A DNA stretch of 64,000 nucleotides from Rhodoferax sp. GW822-FHT02A01 (GTDB lineage Bacteria > Pseudomonadota > Gammaproteobacteria > Burkholderiales > Burkholderiaceae_C): positions 4,898,001 through 4,962,000 of the forward strand of contig NZ_CP152376.1 in the NCBI RefSeq assembly GCF_038784515.1, read 5' to 3'. Below the pieces are notes generated by a model. The model was not told the origin of the DNA, searched no databases, and saw nothing but the letters and a program-made list of their open reading frames with translations. A program made the position numbers and the translations under genes. Positions 26,681 to 36,222 of the stretch are shown here, one piece after another. Position 1 is the first letter of the stretch; each line of letters begins with the position of its first letter.

Positions 26681-27901
26681 CTATTTGGAAATGGCGTTGG
26701 TACCGCTGGTACCCACCACAAAGTATTCCGTGGGTGAACCAATCAATGCCAACAGATCACCACTGAGGTTGGTGGTCTGGGCCGTCCAGGTGGAACCGTC
26801 TGTGCTGACATACGCACTGCCTGCGGCCCCCACAATCACATGTTGTGCCGACGAGGCTTTCACCGCGTACAGGTTGACGCTGCCCGAGAGGGTCTGTGAC
26901 GTCCAGCTGGATCCGTCAGCACTGGTCACCACGGTACCGCTGTCACCCACGGCGACAAAAGCCGTTCCATTGGCGGCAATGCCCCTGAGGTTGCTGGTCA
27001 CCGTGGCGTAGCTGCCGCCGGGAATGGTCCAGTTGGCGCCGCTGTCGGTGCTGACGTAGATGGCGCCCGAATCACCCACCGCCACCCAGATTCCACTGGA
27101 ATACACCACGGAATGCAGATTGGCCGCAGCAGGTACGCTGCTGGCCGCAGTCCAGGTGGAGCCGTTGGTGCTGCGAAGAATGGTGCCGCTGTTCCCCACC
27201 GCAACCAGATTGGTGCCGTCGCTGGCAAATGCGTTGATATTGCTGGTGCCGGTCTGGGCCAGGGTCAGGGCCGTCAGATCGGTGCCGTAGTAAATGTGCT
27301 TGGCGGCATCAGACACCACGTAGCCAGCGGTTGAATTGAAGTACAGCACCGAGTTCAGGTCGTTGGTTCCGGTGGTGGCATCGGTAACGGTGCTCCAGTT
27401 GAGGCCGTCGGTGGATGTGTAGATCGCGCCTTGCGTCCCCACGCTCACATGGTTGGTACCATCGGTGGTGAGACTGCGCAAGTCACCGGCGAGTGCCGTA
27501 CCTGCCGTCCAGAGTCCGGTGGTCCCGGCAGCACGCGGCGTGGCCGACACCGAAGGTGTTTGCGCCCCGCCCGGTCCGCTTCCGGTGCGGGCATTCATTG
27601 CAAACGAATAGGTCACGCCGTTGGTGAGCCCGGTAAGCACATACGGCGAAGTAATGGCGGTCAGCCACACATGCCCGCCTGGCGGGTTCTTGATGTCAAT
27701 GGGGTTTGCCGTTGGTGCATACATGAGCCAGTACTCCACACCGGCGGCTTGCGTCCAGGTGATCGTTACCTGTCCATTGCCCGGTGTGACAGTGATGCCA
27801 CCAACAGGCGGCGGTGCGCTGCTGCCGGAACCTCCACATGCAGTGAGAAGGGCTGAAAAAAGCAAGGCGGAGAGCAGGAAACGGAGGGCGCGCAGAGGCA
27901 T
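26681..27901 (-). CDS. Lipoprotein with fibronectin III domain and seven-bladed propeller
   Basis: 406 residues. A lipoprotein signal with lipobox LLTAC gives a lipidated cysteine at about residue 22. A fibronectin type III domain (about 33-120) follows, then seven repeats of about 40 residues with the VAVGDSGTI...STDGSTWT pattern of YCF48/BNR-like beta-propellers. The last repeat is short, and the N-terminal LWTAG strand could close the ring. It is probably an envelope protein involved in binding or assembly; no enzyme motif is evident. It is convergent with hutF; a GGTCCATGGACC palindrome (26631-26642) lies in the gap. Confidence 0.8.
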   Translation of the reverse strand: MPLRALRFLLSALLFSALLTACGGSGSSAPPPVGGITVTPGNGQVTITWTQAAGVEYWLMYAPTANPIDIKNPPGGHVWLTAITSPYVLTGLTNGVTYSFAMNARTGSGPGGAQTPSVSATPRAAGTTGLWTAGTALAGDLRSLTTDGTNHVSVGTQGAIYTSTDGLNWSTVTDATTGTNDLNSVLYFNSTAGYVVSDAAKHIYYGTDLTALTLAQTGTSNINAFASDGTNLVAVGNSGTILRSTNGSTWTAASSVPAAANLHSVVYSSGIWVAVGDSGAIYVSTDSGANWTIPGGSYATVTSNLRGIAANGTAFVAVGDSGTVVTSADGSSWTSQTLSGSVNLYAVKASSAQHVIVGAAGSAYVSTDGSTWTAQTTNLSGDLLALIGSPTEYFVVGTSGTNAISK

Positions 27902-28013
27902 TGTCAGATCACTTTTTGTGGTGTCAGGTCATTATGGTTCGACACCCCAGGCGCAATTTAAAGCAGGTGTAAAGATGCCTTTGCCGGTGGCGGCTGGTCA
28001 CCCGCCCTTTCGG

Positions 28014-28529
28014 TCACGCAACTGAGCATTTGCGCACCGTGTCCCAGGTCCGTGTCGTCACCTCGGAGCCAAAGGCCTTTTCGATCAGTTGCATGAACAC
28101 CGGACCTTTCTCACTTGGCACATAGGCCGTGAAAACTTCGCGGCCGACCTGCTGCAGCACAAAGGCACCGTCTACGCTGAGCGGCAACGCAATCCTGGGC
28201 GCGGACACGTCCGGCAGAAAACTCACCACCCGCTTGGCCCCCTCGGGAACGGCGTGTGCTGCAAACGGGTCTGCGTCCAGCAGTTCCTGCAGGAAAGTGC
28301 GGGTGCGCAAGATGGTGCGAAAAGAACGCCCCAAGCTTTGCTGCAATGCATCCTCAATCTGGCGCGTGAGCCGCGCTTCGCTGGAGGTGCGGCTGTCAAA
28401 GACCACGTTGCCACTGGAGAGCACGGTACGGACCTTGGTAAGGCCTGCACTCTCAAAAGCGCGCACCAGATCTGCGCTCTTGGCATTTTGCGGGCTGACG
28501 CCTCGCAGCAGGGCCACATACCGCGTCAT
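28014..28529 (-). CDS. DUF1697 domain-containing protein
   Basis: 171 residues from the ATG at 28529, the family start MTRYVALLRGVSPQNAKS; earlier in-frame ATGs add non-conserved residues. The VLSSGNVVFDS segment and C-terminal FTAYVPSEKGP are typical of the family, whose function is unknown. It is flanked by unrelated same-strand genes. Confidence 0.82.
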   Translation of the reverse strand: MTRYVALLRGVSPQNAKSADLVRAFESAGLTKVRTVLSSGNVVFDSRTSSEARLTRQIEDALQQSLGRSFRTILRTRTFLQELLDADPFAAHAVPEGAKRVVSFLPDVSAPRIALPLSVDGAFVLQQVGREVFTAYVPSEKGPVFMQLIEKAFGSEVTTRTWDTVRKCSVA

Positions 28530-28562
28530 GCCCATGCCCCTCGCAAGGCATGCCACCGTACC

Positions 28563-29057
28563 TTACTGGCCCGCAGGCAACTGAATAGAAAGCTCATTTA
28601 CCACCGCCTCCACGTCATCAATACTACGGACCAAGTCTTCCACGGCCTGCGCCTCTGCCCTGCTCGTTGCACAGCCCTTGAGCCATACCCAGCGGCGCTG
28701 GCCTTCGACCCAGATGCTGGTATGCGTGAATCGCCCGTCCACCAGTATGGCCTGCTTCACCCTCGGAATGATTTCCTTGTCGTACAGATAGGCATTGGGC
28801 AACCGGCAACGGCCAGCCTGGAAGCAACTGGTGCCGCGCTCGGCCCGTGAATGGGATTGCGCAACGGCCTGCGCACGGGTCATCCGCGGCTCTTGCTGGC
28901 GCGGACAAGTCTTGATGCCGTCGGTGACTTGCAGGAATGGGATCTCCAGAAAATTGGCGCGCTCCTCATCTTGCGCCAGCGCCGCTGCGCAACCCAGCAA
29001 CCCGGCCAGAAGCCATCCGCACGCACTACGCGTGGTCTGCAGATACAGCCCTGTCAT
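28563..29057 (-). CDS. Exported BON-domain protein
   Basis: 164 residues with a signal peptide ending near CAAALAQ. Residues about 90-160 form a BON (OsmY/nodulation) domain, normally binding phospholipid or membranes, in the periplasm. A cysteine-containing middle segment precedes it. The start overlaps the 3' end of the cupin gene by 32 bases, so the two are likely co-transcribed. Confidence 0.7.
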   Translation of the reverse strand: MTGLYLQTTRSACGWLLAGLLGCAAALAQDEERANFLEIPFLQVTDGIKTCPRQQEPRMTRAQAVAQSHSRAERGTSCFQAGRCRLPNAYLYDKEIIPRVKQAILVDGRFTHTSIWVEGQRRWVWLKGCATSRAEAQAVEDLVRSIDDVEAVVNELSIQLPAGQ

Positions 29058-29388
29058 ACATCACGAAGCGTTTGGTGGTTTCTTCCAGCACCTCCCAGGT
29101 CCCCACGAAGCCGCGCGGAATGACAAAGCTGTCACCCGCACGCACCGTCATGGCCGTGCCGTCCACATGGGTGATCACGCTCACCCCCGCGAGCATGCTG
29201 CAGTACTCCTCTTCGGTATAGGCGATCTTCCATTTGCCCACCTGGCTGCGCCAGAAGCCGACCATGAATTGGCCGGTGGCATCGGTGTATTGCATCCACA
29301 CGGTTTGCCTGGGGTTGCCGGCAATGCGCTTTTCTTCCGCGACAAAGTAATCTTCGCCCGGTCCGTTGATATCACTGAGTTTTTGCAT
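29026..29388 (-). CDS. Cupin domain-containing protein
   Basis: 120 residues forming a single small cupin barrel (SVITHVDGTAMTVRAGDSFVIPRGFVGTWEV). It resembles the cupin_3/DUF861 group. The usual HxH metal pair is not obvious, so metal binding is uncertain. The substrate is unknown. It lies between a C39-like peptidase gene and the BON gene, all on the minus strand. Confidence 0.78.
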   Translation of the reverse strand: MQKLSDINGPGEDYFVAEEKRIAGNPRQTVWMQYTDATGQFMVGFWRSQVGKWKIAYTEEEYCSMLAGVSVITHVDGTAMTVRAGDSFVIPRGFVGTWEVLEETTKRFVMYDRAVSADHA

Positions 29389-29445
29389 GCCACAAGCCTA
29401 GCGCACCGGTGTGCCAACGACAAGCGTAAAGGCGCAGTGCACACC

Positions 29446-30399
29446 TCATTGGGGTGTGGCGGATTGGATCTGTGTCTGCAATGCCTGGTATTGCGCAAGC
29501 CTTGCGCCACCCAGCTTGACCGCTTCTGCGATGGCCTGCGCGGCCGCCACACGGTTGCCCGCATCCAGCTGCGCTTGCGCCAGGTTGTTCCATGCGTCGG
29601 CAAAGTCGGGGCGCGCTTGTACCGCAGCCCGGTAAGCCTGAATCGCCACCGGAATCTGGCCCAGGGCATATTCGCTGTTGCCCTGCCCCAGCAGCAGGTT
29701 GGCATCACCTGGCCAACGCGCAAGTGCGGCGTTGTAGGTGGCCAGCGCGACTTGGGGTTGTTGCGCCTCCAGATCCGCAGCACTGCGGGCGAGTGACGGC
29801 AGATCGGCCGTGGCCGGCAACAGCCCCGCAGGCAAGGCCAGCATGGACCAGTAATTGCCGCGCTCCCAGGTGCGCTCAAAAGCGAACAGCGACATCTCCA
29901 TGGATGCGGTTTCGCCCGAGTGCAATGTGATGGTGTTGCGCTTCAGGTCATAGCCAATCACCACGGCGTAGTGCCAGACCGGGTAGATCGGCAGTGAAAC
30001 GTTCTGAAAGACCAGTACCGGATGTCCAGCTGCCACCTCCGCTAGCAAGTCCTTCAAGTTGGGTTGCAGCCTGTAGGCCAGCAGACCACGCTGCCGTGTC
30101 GCGGCCAGCATTTCCACCTGCAACGAACCCTTGCGGGCTGGCAAGTAGACCTGCTGCACCAGCTCATCCGGGGTAACCGCCACACCTGCGGCAGACAGGA
30201 CCATGGCCTGCGCCGCCGGCCCGCATTCGTACTCCTTTTGTGCAAAAAAGGGAACGCCGGACACGCTGCCTGTAGCAGGCAGATCACCCGCGTCCGATTG
30301 CAGACGGCTAACCTGCGGCGTGGCACAGGCGCTGAGCAGCACCAGGAGCAAGGCTCCAGCCAGCTCCGCAAGGCAGCGCGCCAGGCGCGCCGGATTCAT
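29446..30399 (-). CDS. PA2778 family cysteine peptidase lipoprotein
   Basis: 317 residues. Lipobox LLSAC near residue 25, then a papain-like/C39-type peptidase domain: catalytic Cys in EYECGPAAQAMVL and His in YPVWHYAVVIGYD. TPR repeats follow (NLLLGQGNSEYALGQIPVAIQAY and the next unit). Its start overlaps the stop of the PA2779-like gene (ATGA). This pair is conserved in many proteobacteria; its physiological role is not established. Confidence 0.85.
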   Translation of the reverse strand: MNPARLARCLAELAGALLLVLLSACATPQVSRLQSDAGDLPATGSVSGVPFFAQKEYECGPAAQAMVLSAAGVAVTPDELVQQVYLPARKGSLQVEMLAATRQRGLLAYRLQPNLKDLLAEVAAGHPVLVFQNVSLPIYPVWHYAVVIGYDLKRNTITLHSGETASMEMSLFAFERTWERGNYWSMLALPAGLLPATADLPSLARSAADLEAQQPQVALATYNAALARWPGDANLLLGQGNSEYALGQIPVAIQAYRAAVQARPDFADAWNNLAQAQLDAGNRVAAAQAIAEAVKLGGARLAQYQALQTQIQSATPQ

Positions 30400-30785
30400 C
30401 GCACTGCGCGGGTAAACGGAAACACCTTGGTCAGACCCAGGATGTCGGTGATGAGCAGAATGATGAAGATGGTGAAGGCGACGCCCAAGATATCACCACC
30501 TGCAGGGGCCTGATCGATACGGCCCGCCAACTGTGCGACTTCTTCATCAGACATGGCCTGCACGCGCGCCTGTGCCTGCTCGGTGCTCAGTCCCCGCTCA
30601 GCCAAGCCGGCACGCACGTCCTCACGCGCAAGCACTGCGTTGACCTTGGCGCGGGCGTCTGTCTGTCCTTGGCTTGCCAGCACGTCGGCACTGGACACAA
30701 TGCCAGCGTGGGCCGCCAGTGGCATGCCCAGCAGCGTGGTGGAACAAATCAGGAGGGAGGCTGTCAAACGTTTGAACTGATTCAT
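30396..30785 (-). CDS. PA2779 family protein
   Basis: 129 residues from MNQFKRLTASLL; signal peptide ending near AAHAG, a helical region with the ERGLSTEQAQARVQAMSDEE segment, and one C-terminal transmembrane helix (VAFTIFIILLITDILGL). It is the partner of the downstream PA2778-like peptidase and could be its membrane anchor or substrate (inference). Upstream in-frame codons lack a ribosome-binding site. Confidence 0.83.
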   Translation of the reverse strand: MNQFKRLTASLLICSTTLLGMPLAAHAGIVSSADVLASQGQTDARAKVNAVLAREDVRAGLAERGLSTEQAQARVQAMSDEEVAQLAGRIDQAPAGGDILGVAFTIFIILLITDILGLTKVFPFTRAVR

Positions 30786-30897
30786 GGGATTGCGTGAGGT
30801 AAATGCGCACAGCGTAGGGCCTGCACACGCAAAGTCAAACAGCCTTACATCCATTCACAAAATCCACGTCCACAGTCGGACGCGCAACACGAACTTC

Positions 30898-32463
30898 CTA
30901 TTGCAGGGCCCCCGTCAGATCTCCCACCTTTTCACGCACGCCCGGAAGTGGCTCCAGGCCGAATCTGCGGGTGAGCAGCTTGAGAATGGAGCCGGTGTCA
31001 TAGCTGGTGGAGTCCACATAGCCTTTCTTCACCATGGGGCCGATCAGCAAGGTGGGAATGCGAGTACCCGGACCCCAACGATCGGAAAGACCGGGCGCGG
31101 CGGGTGGCGCTGCATGGTCCCAATAGCCGCCGTTCTCGTCGTAGGTGACGATCACCAGCATGCTCTTCCACTGCGGACTGGATTTGAGCCGGTCCAGCAG
31201 ATCGGCAATATGGCGGTCGCCCGTGATCATGTCGGTATAGCTGGGGTGCTGGGTATTTACACCCGCCGGTTTGTAGAACGCCACCGGTGGCAATTGCCCG
31301 GCATCAATGGCCTTCAGGAAATCCTCGCCATCACGCAGATGGCGCGCCCGCGCTTCGGTGCCGGGCGCGTAGTTGGCGAAGTAGTTGAAAGGCTGGTGGT
31401 GCGGCTGGAAGTTGGGTGAGTCTGCCGACTTGGTGTAGATCACCTTGCGCGGCACGGTGGGGTCCTGTGTGCCGTCAGCCAACGCGCGCTGGTAGCCGCC
31501 TGCATACCAGGCCCAGTCAATCGATTTGGCCGACAGGGCGTCGCCAATTGTCTTGGTGGCTTGTGGTGGTAGTGGCAGCTCCGGATTGCCGCCGTTGCGC
31601 GCCACGCCGTTTGGATTGGCCATTTCCAGCGGCCCGCTGGCTGCCGGTACCACGCCGCTGGGCTGGTAAGGAGGCTGCGTGGTGTTGACCGCGTATCCGT
31701 CCGGCGTGACTTGACCACCGTTGCCGCTGACCAGTTGCACCGCGCCGGCATTGGCCGAAGGAGACGTGGGCTTCTTCTGCAGTTTGCCGCTGGCGTCAAG
31801 TTGGGCCCGCATATAGCTTGGTGCATTCTCAAAACGCGGGGCACAAGCGCACACCAGGTACTGATGGTTCAGAAAGGAGCCGCCGAACGCACCCATGTAG
31901 AAATTGTCGGCCAGGGTGTAATCGCGCGCCCATTGCCACATGCGGAACTGGCTGCCGTCGTAGTACCCCATGACCCAGCCGCCCACAGCCGACATGGCGG
32001 CAAAGCGGTTGTTCTTGCCGCCGTTGATCTGCTCCTGGTTGTTGTAGAACAGATGTGTGGGGCTGGGCACGATCTGGTTGGTGGCACGGTTGACCGGAGA
32101 CGCATCGATACGGAATGGCGCATTGGGCATGCGGGGATAGCGATCATCCGGCTTGCCATCGGCGCCGAAGGTCACCAGTTCCTTGAGCGGCGTGCCGTCG
32201 TGGTCGAGTTGCAGCTTCTGCTCTGCGGTGGCGTTGGCAATGCCGTTGGCGCCGGGGAACAGGCCATAGATGTTGTCAAAGCTGTGGTTCTCGGCATAGA
32301 TCACCACCACGTTCTGGATGCGATCCAGACTTGCCGCGTCGGGCTTGGTGCTGCTGCTGGCACATGCCGCCATGGCCCCGGCCAGAGTCAGCACGGCGGC
32401 TACGCGGGCGCTTTGCGCCAGTGCGTTGCAAGCTTCAAAAGAATAGGTACGAAAGGACTTCAT
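30898..32463 (-). CDS. AcpA-like acid phosphatase / phospholipase C family lipoprotein
   Basis: 521 residues of the alkaline-phosphatase-like superfamily, acid phosphatase AcpA/phosphoesterase group. It is exported with a lipobox-like AMAACASS near residue 34. Metal and nucleophile motifs are IYAENHSFDNIYG at the N-terminus and TYDENGGYWDHAAPP near the C-terminus; HPSYTDMITGD carries further ligands. It probably releases phosphate from phosphomonoesters outside the inner membrane. No neighbour indicates a specific substrate. Confidence 0.85.
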   Translation of the reverse strand: MKSFRTYSFEACNALAQSARVAAVLTLAGAMAACASSSTKPDAASLDRIQNVVVIYAENHSFDNIYGLFPGANGIANATAEQKLQLDHDGTPLKELVTFGADGKPDDRYPRMPNAPFRIDASPVNRATNQIVPSPTHLFYNNQEQINGGKNNRFAAMSAVGGWVMGYYDGSQFRMWQWARDYTLADNFYMGAFGGSFLNHQYLVCACAPRFENAPSYMRAQLDASGKLQKKPTSPSANAGAVQLVSGNGGQVTPDGYAVNTTQPPYQPSGVVPAASGPLEMANPNGVARNGGNPELPLPPQATKTIGDALSAKSIDWAWYAGGYQRALADGTQDPTVPRKVIYTKSADSPNFQPHHQPFNYFANYAPGTEARARHLRDGEDFLKAIDAGQLPPVAFYKPAGVNTQHPSYTDMITGDRHIADLLDRLKSSPQWKSMLVIVTYDENGGYWDHAAPPAAPGLSDRWGPGTRIPTLLIGPMVKKGYVDSTSYDTGSILKLLTRRFGLEPLPGVREKVGDLTGALQ

Positions 32464-32508
32464 GGCGTCTCCTGTGGAGGCGCCATGTTACGCCGCTCTG
32501 CGTGCGTA

Positions 32509-33684
32509 TCAGGGGCCGTTGTAGAGCCAGGGCACGTCGATCAGCCTTGCGCCCAGCAGCTTGAGCGACAGGTCGCGTCCCACCTGCGCCAGACCCTTGA
32601 GGTGGTAGATCTTGCCGTTCTGGATGGCGCGTGCCTGCACCCTGGCGTTGCGCTGCCAGCGCATCTCGGCATAGCGCTGCAAGGCGTGCGGTATTTCCTG
32701 CGGCGTTTCACTGATGCAGCGAGCCAAGGCCGCCGCGTCCTCGATCGCCATGCCGGCACCCTGCGCCAGATAAGGCCGCATGGGGTGGGCTGCGTCCCCC
32801 AGCAGGGCAATACGACCCTTGGCGTGCTCGGCTGCGCTGCCCATGGGTTCGCGGTCACACAGGGGCCAGAGGCGCCATTGGTCAATGGCATAAATCAGAT
32901 CCCGCAAGGCGCCGCGCGCCTGGGACATGCGGCTGCGCAGCTCGTGGGCATTGGCGCTGTGGTCCCAGGACTGCGGATCACCCACCACCTTGCCGTGCAC
33001 AATGCACACGACATTGAGCCACTCGCCTGCGCGCACCGGGTAATGCACCGCATGAAAGTCCGGCCCCATCCAAGCGGTGACGACCTGGCTGCGCAGTGGC
33101 ACGGGCAAGGTGCTTTGCGGCAGCATGGCCCTAAACGCCAGGTGGCCGGTCACGCGCGGAGCGCCATCGTCGATGACCTCCTTGCGTACCTGGCTCCACA
33201 AGCCGTCGGCCCCCACCAGCAAGGGCGCCTCGAATGCCTGGTCCTGCACGGTCTCAACGCGCACGCTGTGGTCTGTCGTGGAAATGCCTGCCAGGCGCGA
33301 ATCCAGGTGCAGCCCCACGCTGTCGTGTTGGCGCACCGCATCCAGCAACAAGGTATGCATATCGGCACGGGCGATCGACACGTAAGGCGCGCCATAACGC
33401 TGCTCCGTCACCTTGCCCAGGGGGAACACCGCCAAGCGTTCGGTGGACACCGCGTTGCGCACTTCCAGCTGACTGGGGTAGGCTGCCACGCGCTGAAGGC
33501 CCGGCTCCAATCCCATCTCTCGCAGCACCTTGACCACGTTCGGCCCGAGCTGGATGCCGGCACCGACTTCTCCAAAGACCGGGGACTGTTCCAGCAACTC
33601 CATGCTCCAGCCCGCACGCGCGCAGGCTAGGGCAGCCGCCAGTCCACCGATTCCCCCACCCGCTATCAGCAATTTTTTATGCAT
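32509..33684 (-). CDS. FAD-dependent monooxygenase (salicylate hydroxylase-like)
   Basis: 391 residues, group A flavoprotein hydroxylase. The dinucleotide-binding GGGIGGLAAALA is at residues 9-20, a GADGLWSQVR segment is mid-protein, and the FAD ribityl motif GDAAHPMRPYLAQGAGMAIEDA is near residue 290. It resembles 3-hydroxybenzoate 6-hydroxylase and salicylate hydroxylase. The exact aromatic substrate is not determinable and no aromatic-pathway genes flank it. Confidence 0.85.
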   Translation of the reverse strand: MHKKLLIAGGGIGGLAAALACARAGWSMELLEQSPVFGEVGAGIQLGPNVVKVLREMGLEPGLQRVAAYPSQLEVRNAVSTERLAVFPLGKVTEQRYGAPYVSIARADMHTLLLDAVRQHDSVGLHLDSRLAGISTTDHSVRVETVQDQAFEAPLLVGADGLWSQVRKEVIDDGAPRVTGHLAFRAMLPQSTLPVPLRSQVVTAWMGPDFHAVHYPVRAGEWLNVVCIVHGKVVGDPQSWDHSANAHELRSRMSQARGALRDLIYAIDQWRLWPLCDREPMGSAAEHAKGRIALLGDAAHPMRPYLAQGAGMAIEDAAALARCISETPQEIPHALQRYAEMRWQRNARVQARAIQNGKIYHLKGLAQVGRDLSLKLLGARLIDVPWLYNGP

Positions 33685-33735
33685 GACACATTGTGTAATT
33701 ACCGTCTTGAGGTTTGCTGACAGCGCATTTGCGCC

Positions 33736-33759
33736 AAATCAACAACCGGGCGAGCCCGG
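33736..33759 (-). terminator. Probable terminator after parC
   Basis: On the minus strand downstream of the parC stop, CCGGGC-TC-GCCCGG forms a 6-bp perfect stem (33759-33746), followed by the T-rich TTGTTGATTT (33745-33736). Confidence 0.5.
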
Positions 33760-33778
33760 CTCCGACGGGAATACGGGC

Positions 33779-36151
33779 TTACTCGACCCGCGTGATGCCA
33801 GTGGGTTTGAAGCCCAGATCGGCCGCCTTGCCTTTGCGTGCACGTGCGGCACGGGCATTGTTCAAGCTGCGGATTTCCAGGGTTTCCTCGCGCTCCTTGC
33901 CACCGCGGCCAATGCCTTCGATGCGGATGCTGCGGGTATAGGCTGCCGCGCCTGCCAAGGTGTCCTTGGGCTCCAGGTCGATCAGCATCAGGCCGCGCCC
34001 GCCCTTCTCCATGGCTTTGAGTTCGCCGATTTCAAAGGTCAGAATGCGCCCGCCCGTGGAGGCACAGGCCACATGCGTGGCTGCCGGGACCATGGTGGCC
34101 GGCGTACCGGCCGTGGTCACGCGCCCATGGGCGCCGCTCACCAGAGACGGCTTGCACAAAGTCTCGCCCGCGTTGCAGGTGACAAAGGCCTTGCCGGCCT
34201 TCTGGCGCGAAACCATGCTTTCCACGTTGGCAAGGAAGCCATAGGCCGCGCTGCTGCTGAGCAACAGGGTGGCGCTTGCCGGTCCGGCAAAGTAGTGCAG
34301 CAGCTGGGTGCCGCTTTCCAGTTCCAGCAAAGTCGTCACCGGTTGGCCGTCACCGCGCCCGCCGGGCAGCAGCGAAACCGCAACCGAGTACACGCGTCCG
34401 TTGGAGCCGAACACCAGCAGGGTGTCCACACTGCGGCACTCAAAGGTGTCGTACAGACCGTCTCCGGCCTTGAAGGCAAAGCTGCTGGCCTCGTGACCAT
34501 GGCCGGAGCGTGTGCGCACCCAGCCCTTCTGGCTCACCACCACGGTCACCGGTTCGTCCACCACCTTGACTTCGGCCACGGCCTTCTTCTCGGTCTGGAT
34601 CAGGGTGCGGCGGGCGTCGGCAAAGGTCTTGGCGTCGGCCTCGATCTCCTTGATCATCAGGCGCCGCAATGCCGCCGGGCTATTGAGGATTTCCTCCAGC
34701 TTGCCCTGCTCGGTGCGCAGTTCGGACAGCTCCTGTTCGATCTTGATGGCTTCCAGGCGCGCCAGTTGGCGCAGGCGGATTTCCAGGATGTCTTCGGCCT
34801 GCCGGTCGCTTAAGGAGAAGCGCGCAATCAGCGCCGCCTTGGGCTCGTCGCTCTGGCGGATGATGGCAATCACCTCGTCTATATTGAGCAGCACCGTCTG
34901 GCGCCCTTCCAAGATGTGGATGCGGTCCAGCACCTTGCCCAGGCGGTGGCGCGAGCGCCGCTCGATGGTGGTCTGGCGGAAGCTGATCCATTCCTGCAGC
35001 ATCTGGCGCAACGACTTGAGCGTGGGCTTGCCATCCAGCCCCACCATGGTCAGGTTCACCGGAGAGGAGGATTCCAGACTGGTGTGTGCCAATAGGGCCG
35101 TGATCAGCTCCTGCTGTTCGATGCGGCTGGTCTTGGGTTCGAACACCAGACGCACCGCATTTTCCTTGCCGGACTCGTCACGCACTGCATCCAGCACCGC
35201 CAGGATGCTGGCCTTGAGCTGGGTCTGCTCCTGCGACAGCGCCTTCTTGCCGGCCTTGACCTTGGGGTTGGTCAGTTCCTCAATCTCTTCCAGCACGCGC
35301 TGGGTACTTACGCCCGGTGGCAACTCGGTCACCACCAGTTGCCATTGGCCGCGGGCCAGGTCCTCGATCTTCCAGCGCGCACGGCACTTGAGCGAGCCGC
35401 GTCCAGTGCGGTAGGCGTCGGCAATGTCGGCAGCCGGGCTGATGATCTGGCCGCCACCAGGGAAATCCGGGCCAGGTATCAGCGTGAAAAGCTCTTCGTC
35501 GCTGAGCTGTGGCGACTTGATAAGGGCCACGCAGGCATCGGCCACTTCGCGCAGGTTGTGGCTGGGGATTTCGGTGGCCAGTCCCACCGCAATGCCGCTG
35601 GCACCATTGAGCAGGGAGAACGGCAGGCGCGCGGGCAGTTGCTTGGGCTCTTCGGTGGAGCCATCGTAATTGGGCTGGAAGTCCACCGTGCCTTGGTCGA
35701 TTTCGTCCAGCAGCAGCGTGGTGATCTTGGCAAGCCGTGCCTCGGTGTACCGCATGGCCGCAGCGCCATCGCCATCGCGTGAACCAAAGTTGCCTTGACC
35801 GTCAATCAGCGGATAGCGCTGTGAAAAGTCCTGTGCCATGCGCACCAGTGCGTCGTATGCGGCCTGGTCGCCATGCGGATGGAAGCGGCCCAGTACGTCG
35901 CCCACCACGCGGGCGCTCTTGACTGGCTTGGCCGCGGTGTTGCCGCTGAAGCCCAGCCCCATGCGGTCCATCGAATACAGAATGCGCCGCTGCACCGGCT
36001 TCTGGCCATCACAGGCATCGGGCAGGGCCCGGCCTTTGACCACGCTGAGCGCGTACTCCAGGTACGCGCGCTGGGCGTATGTGGCCAGGTTGAGTTGGTC
36101 ATCACCGCCGCCGTCGGGTGAAGTGAGATCAATGATTGGTTGGTCGGTCAT
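33779..36151 (-). CDS. parC: DNA topoisomerase IV subunit A
   Basis: 790 residues; the DNA-cleaving subunit that decatenates daughter chromosomes. The catalytic tyrosine is in [11 protein letters not shown], just after [12 protein letters not shown], the quinolone-determining region. A C-terminal six-bladed propeller of ParC type follows. The start at MTDQPIIDL is an ATG; a TTG five codons upstream is possible. parE lies upstream on the same strand, with a 71-base gap. Confidence 0.95.
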   Translation of the reverse strand: MTDQPIIDLTSPDGGGDDQLNLATYAQRAYLEYALSVVKGRALPDACDGQKPVQRRILYSMDRMGLGFSGNTAAKPVKSARVVGDVLGRFHPHGDQAAYDALVRMAQDFSQRYPLIDGQGNFGSRDGDGAAAMRYTEARLAKITTLLLDEIDQGTVDFQPNYDGSTEEPKQLPARLPFSLLNGASGIAVGLATEIPSHNLREVADACVALIKSPQLSDEELFTLIPGPDFPGGGQIISPAADIADAYRTGRGSLKCRARWKIEDLARGQWQLVVTELPPGVSTQRVLEEIEELTNPKVKAGKKALSQEQTQLKASILAVLDAVRDESGKENAVRLVFEPKTSRIEQQELITALLAHTSLESSSPVNLTMVGLDGKPTLKSLRQMLQEWISFRQTTIERRSRHRLGKVLDRIHILEGRQTVLLNIDEVIAIIRQSDEPKAALIARFSLSDRQAEDILEIRLRQLARLEAIKIEQELSELRTEQGKLEEILNSPAALRRLMIKEIEADAKTFADARRTLIQTEKKAVAEVKVVDEPVTVVVSQKGWVRTRSGHGHEASSFAFKAGDGLYDTFECRSVDTLLVFGSNGRVYSVAVSLLPGGRGDGQPVTTLLELESGTQLLHYFAGPASATLLLSSSAAYGFLANVESMVSRQKAGKAFVTCNAGETLCKPSLVSGAHGRVTTAGTPATMVPAATHVACASTGGRILTFEIGELKAMEKGGRGLMLIDLEPKDTLAGAAAYTRSIRIEGIGRGGKEREETLEIRSLNNARAARARKGKAADLGFKPTGITRVE

Positions 36152-36222
36152 GTTTGTCTTGTTCAACTAAATGTTTGCGCGGCAGGTGTACCCACAGCGG
36201 TGAAGTCCGGGGTGTGGGAGCT

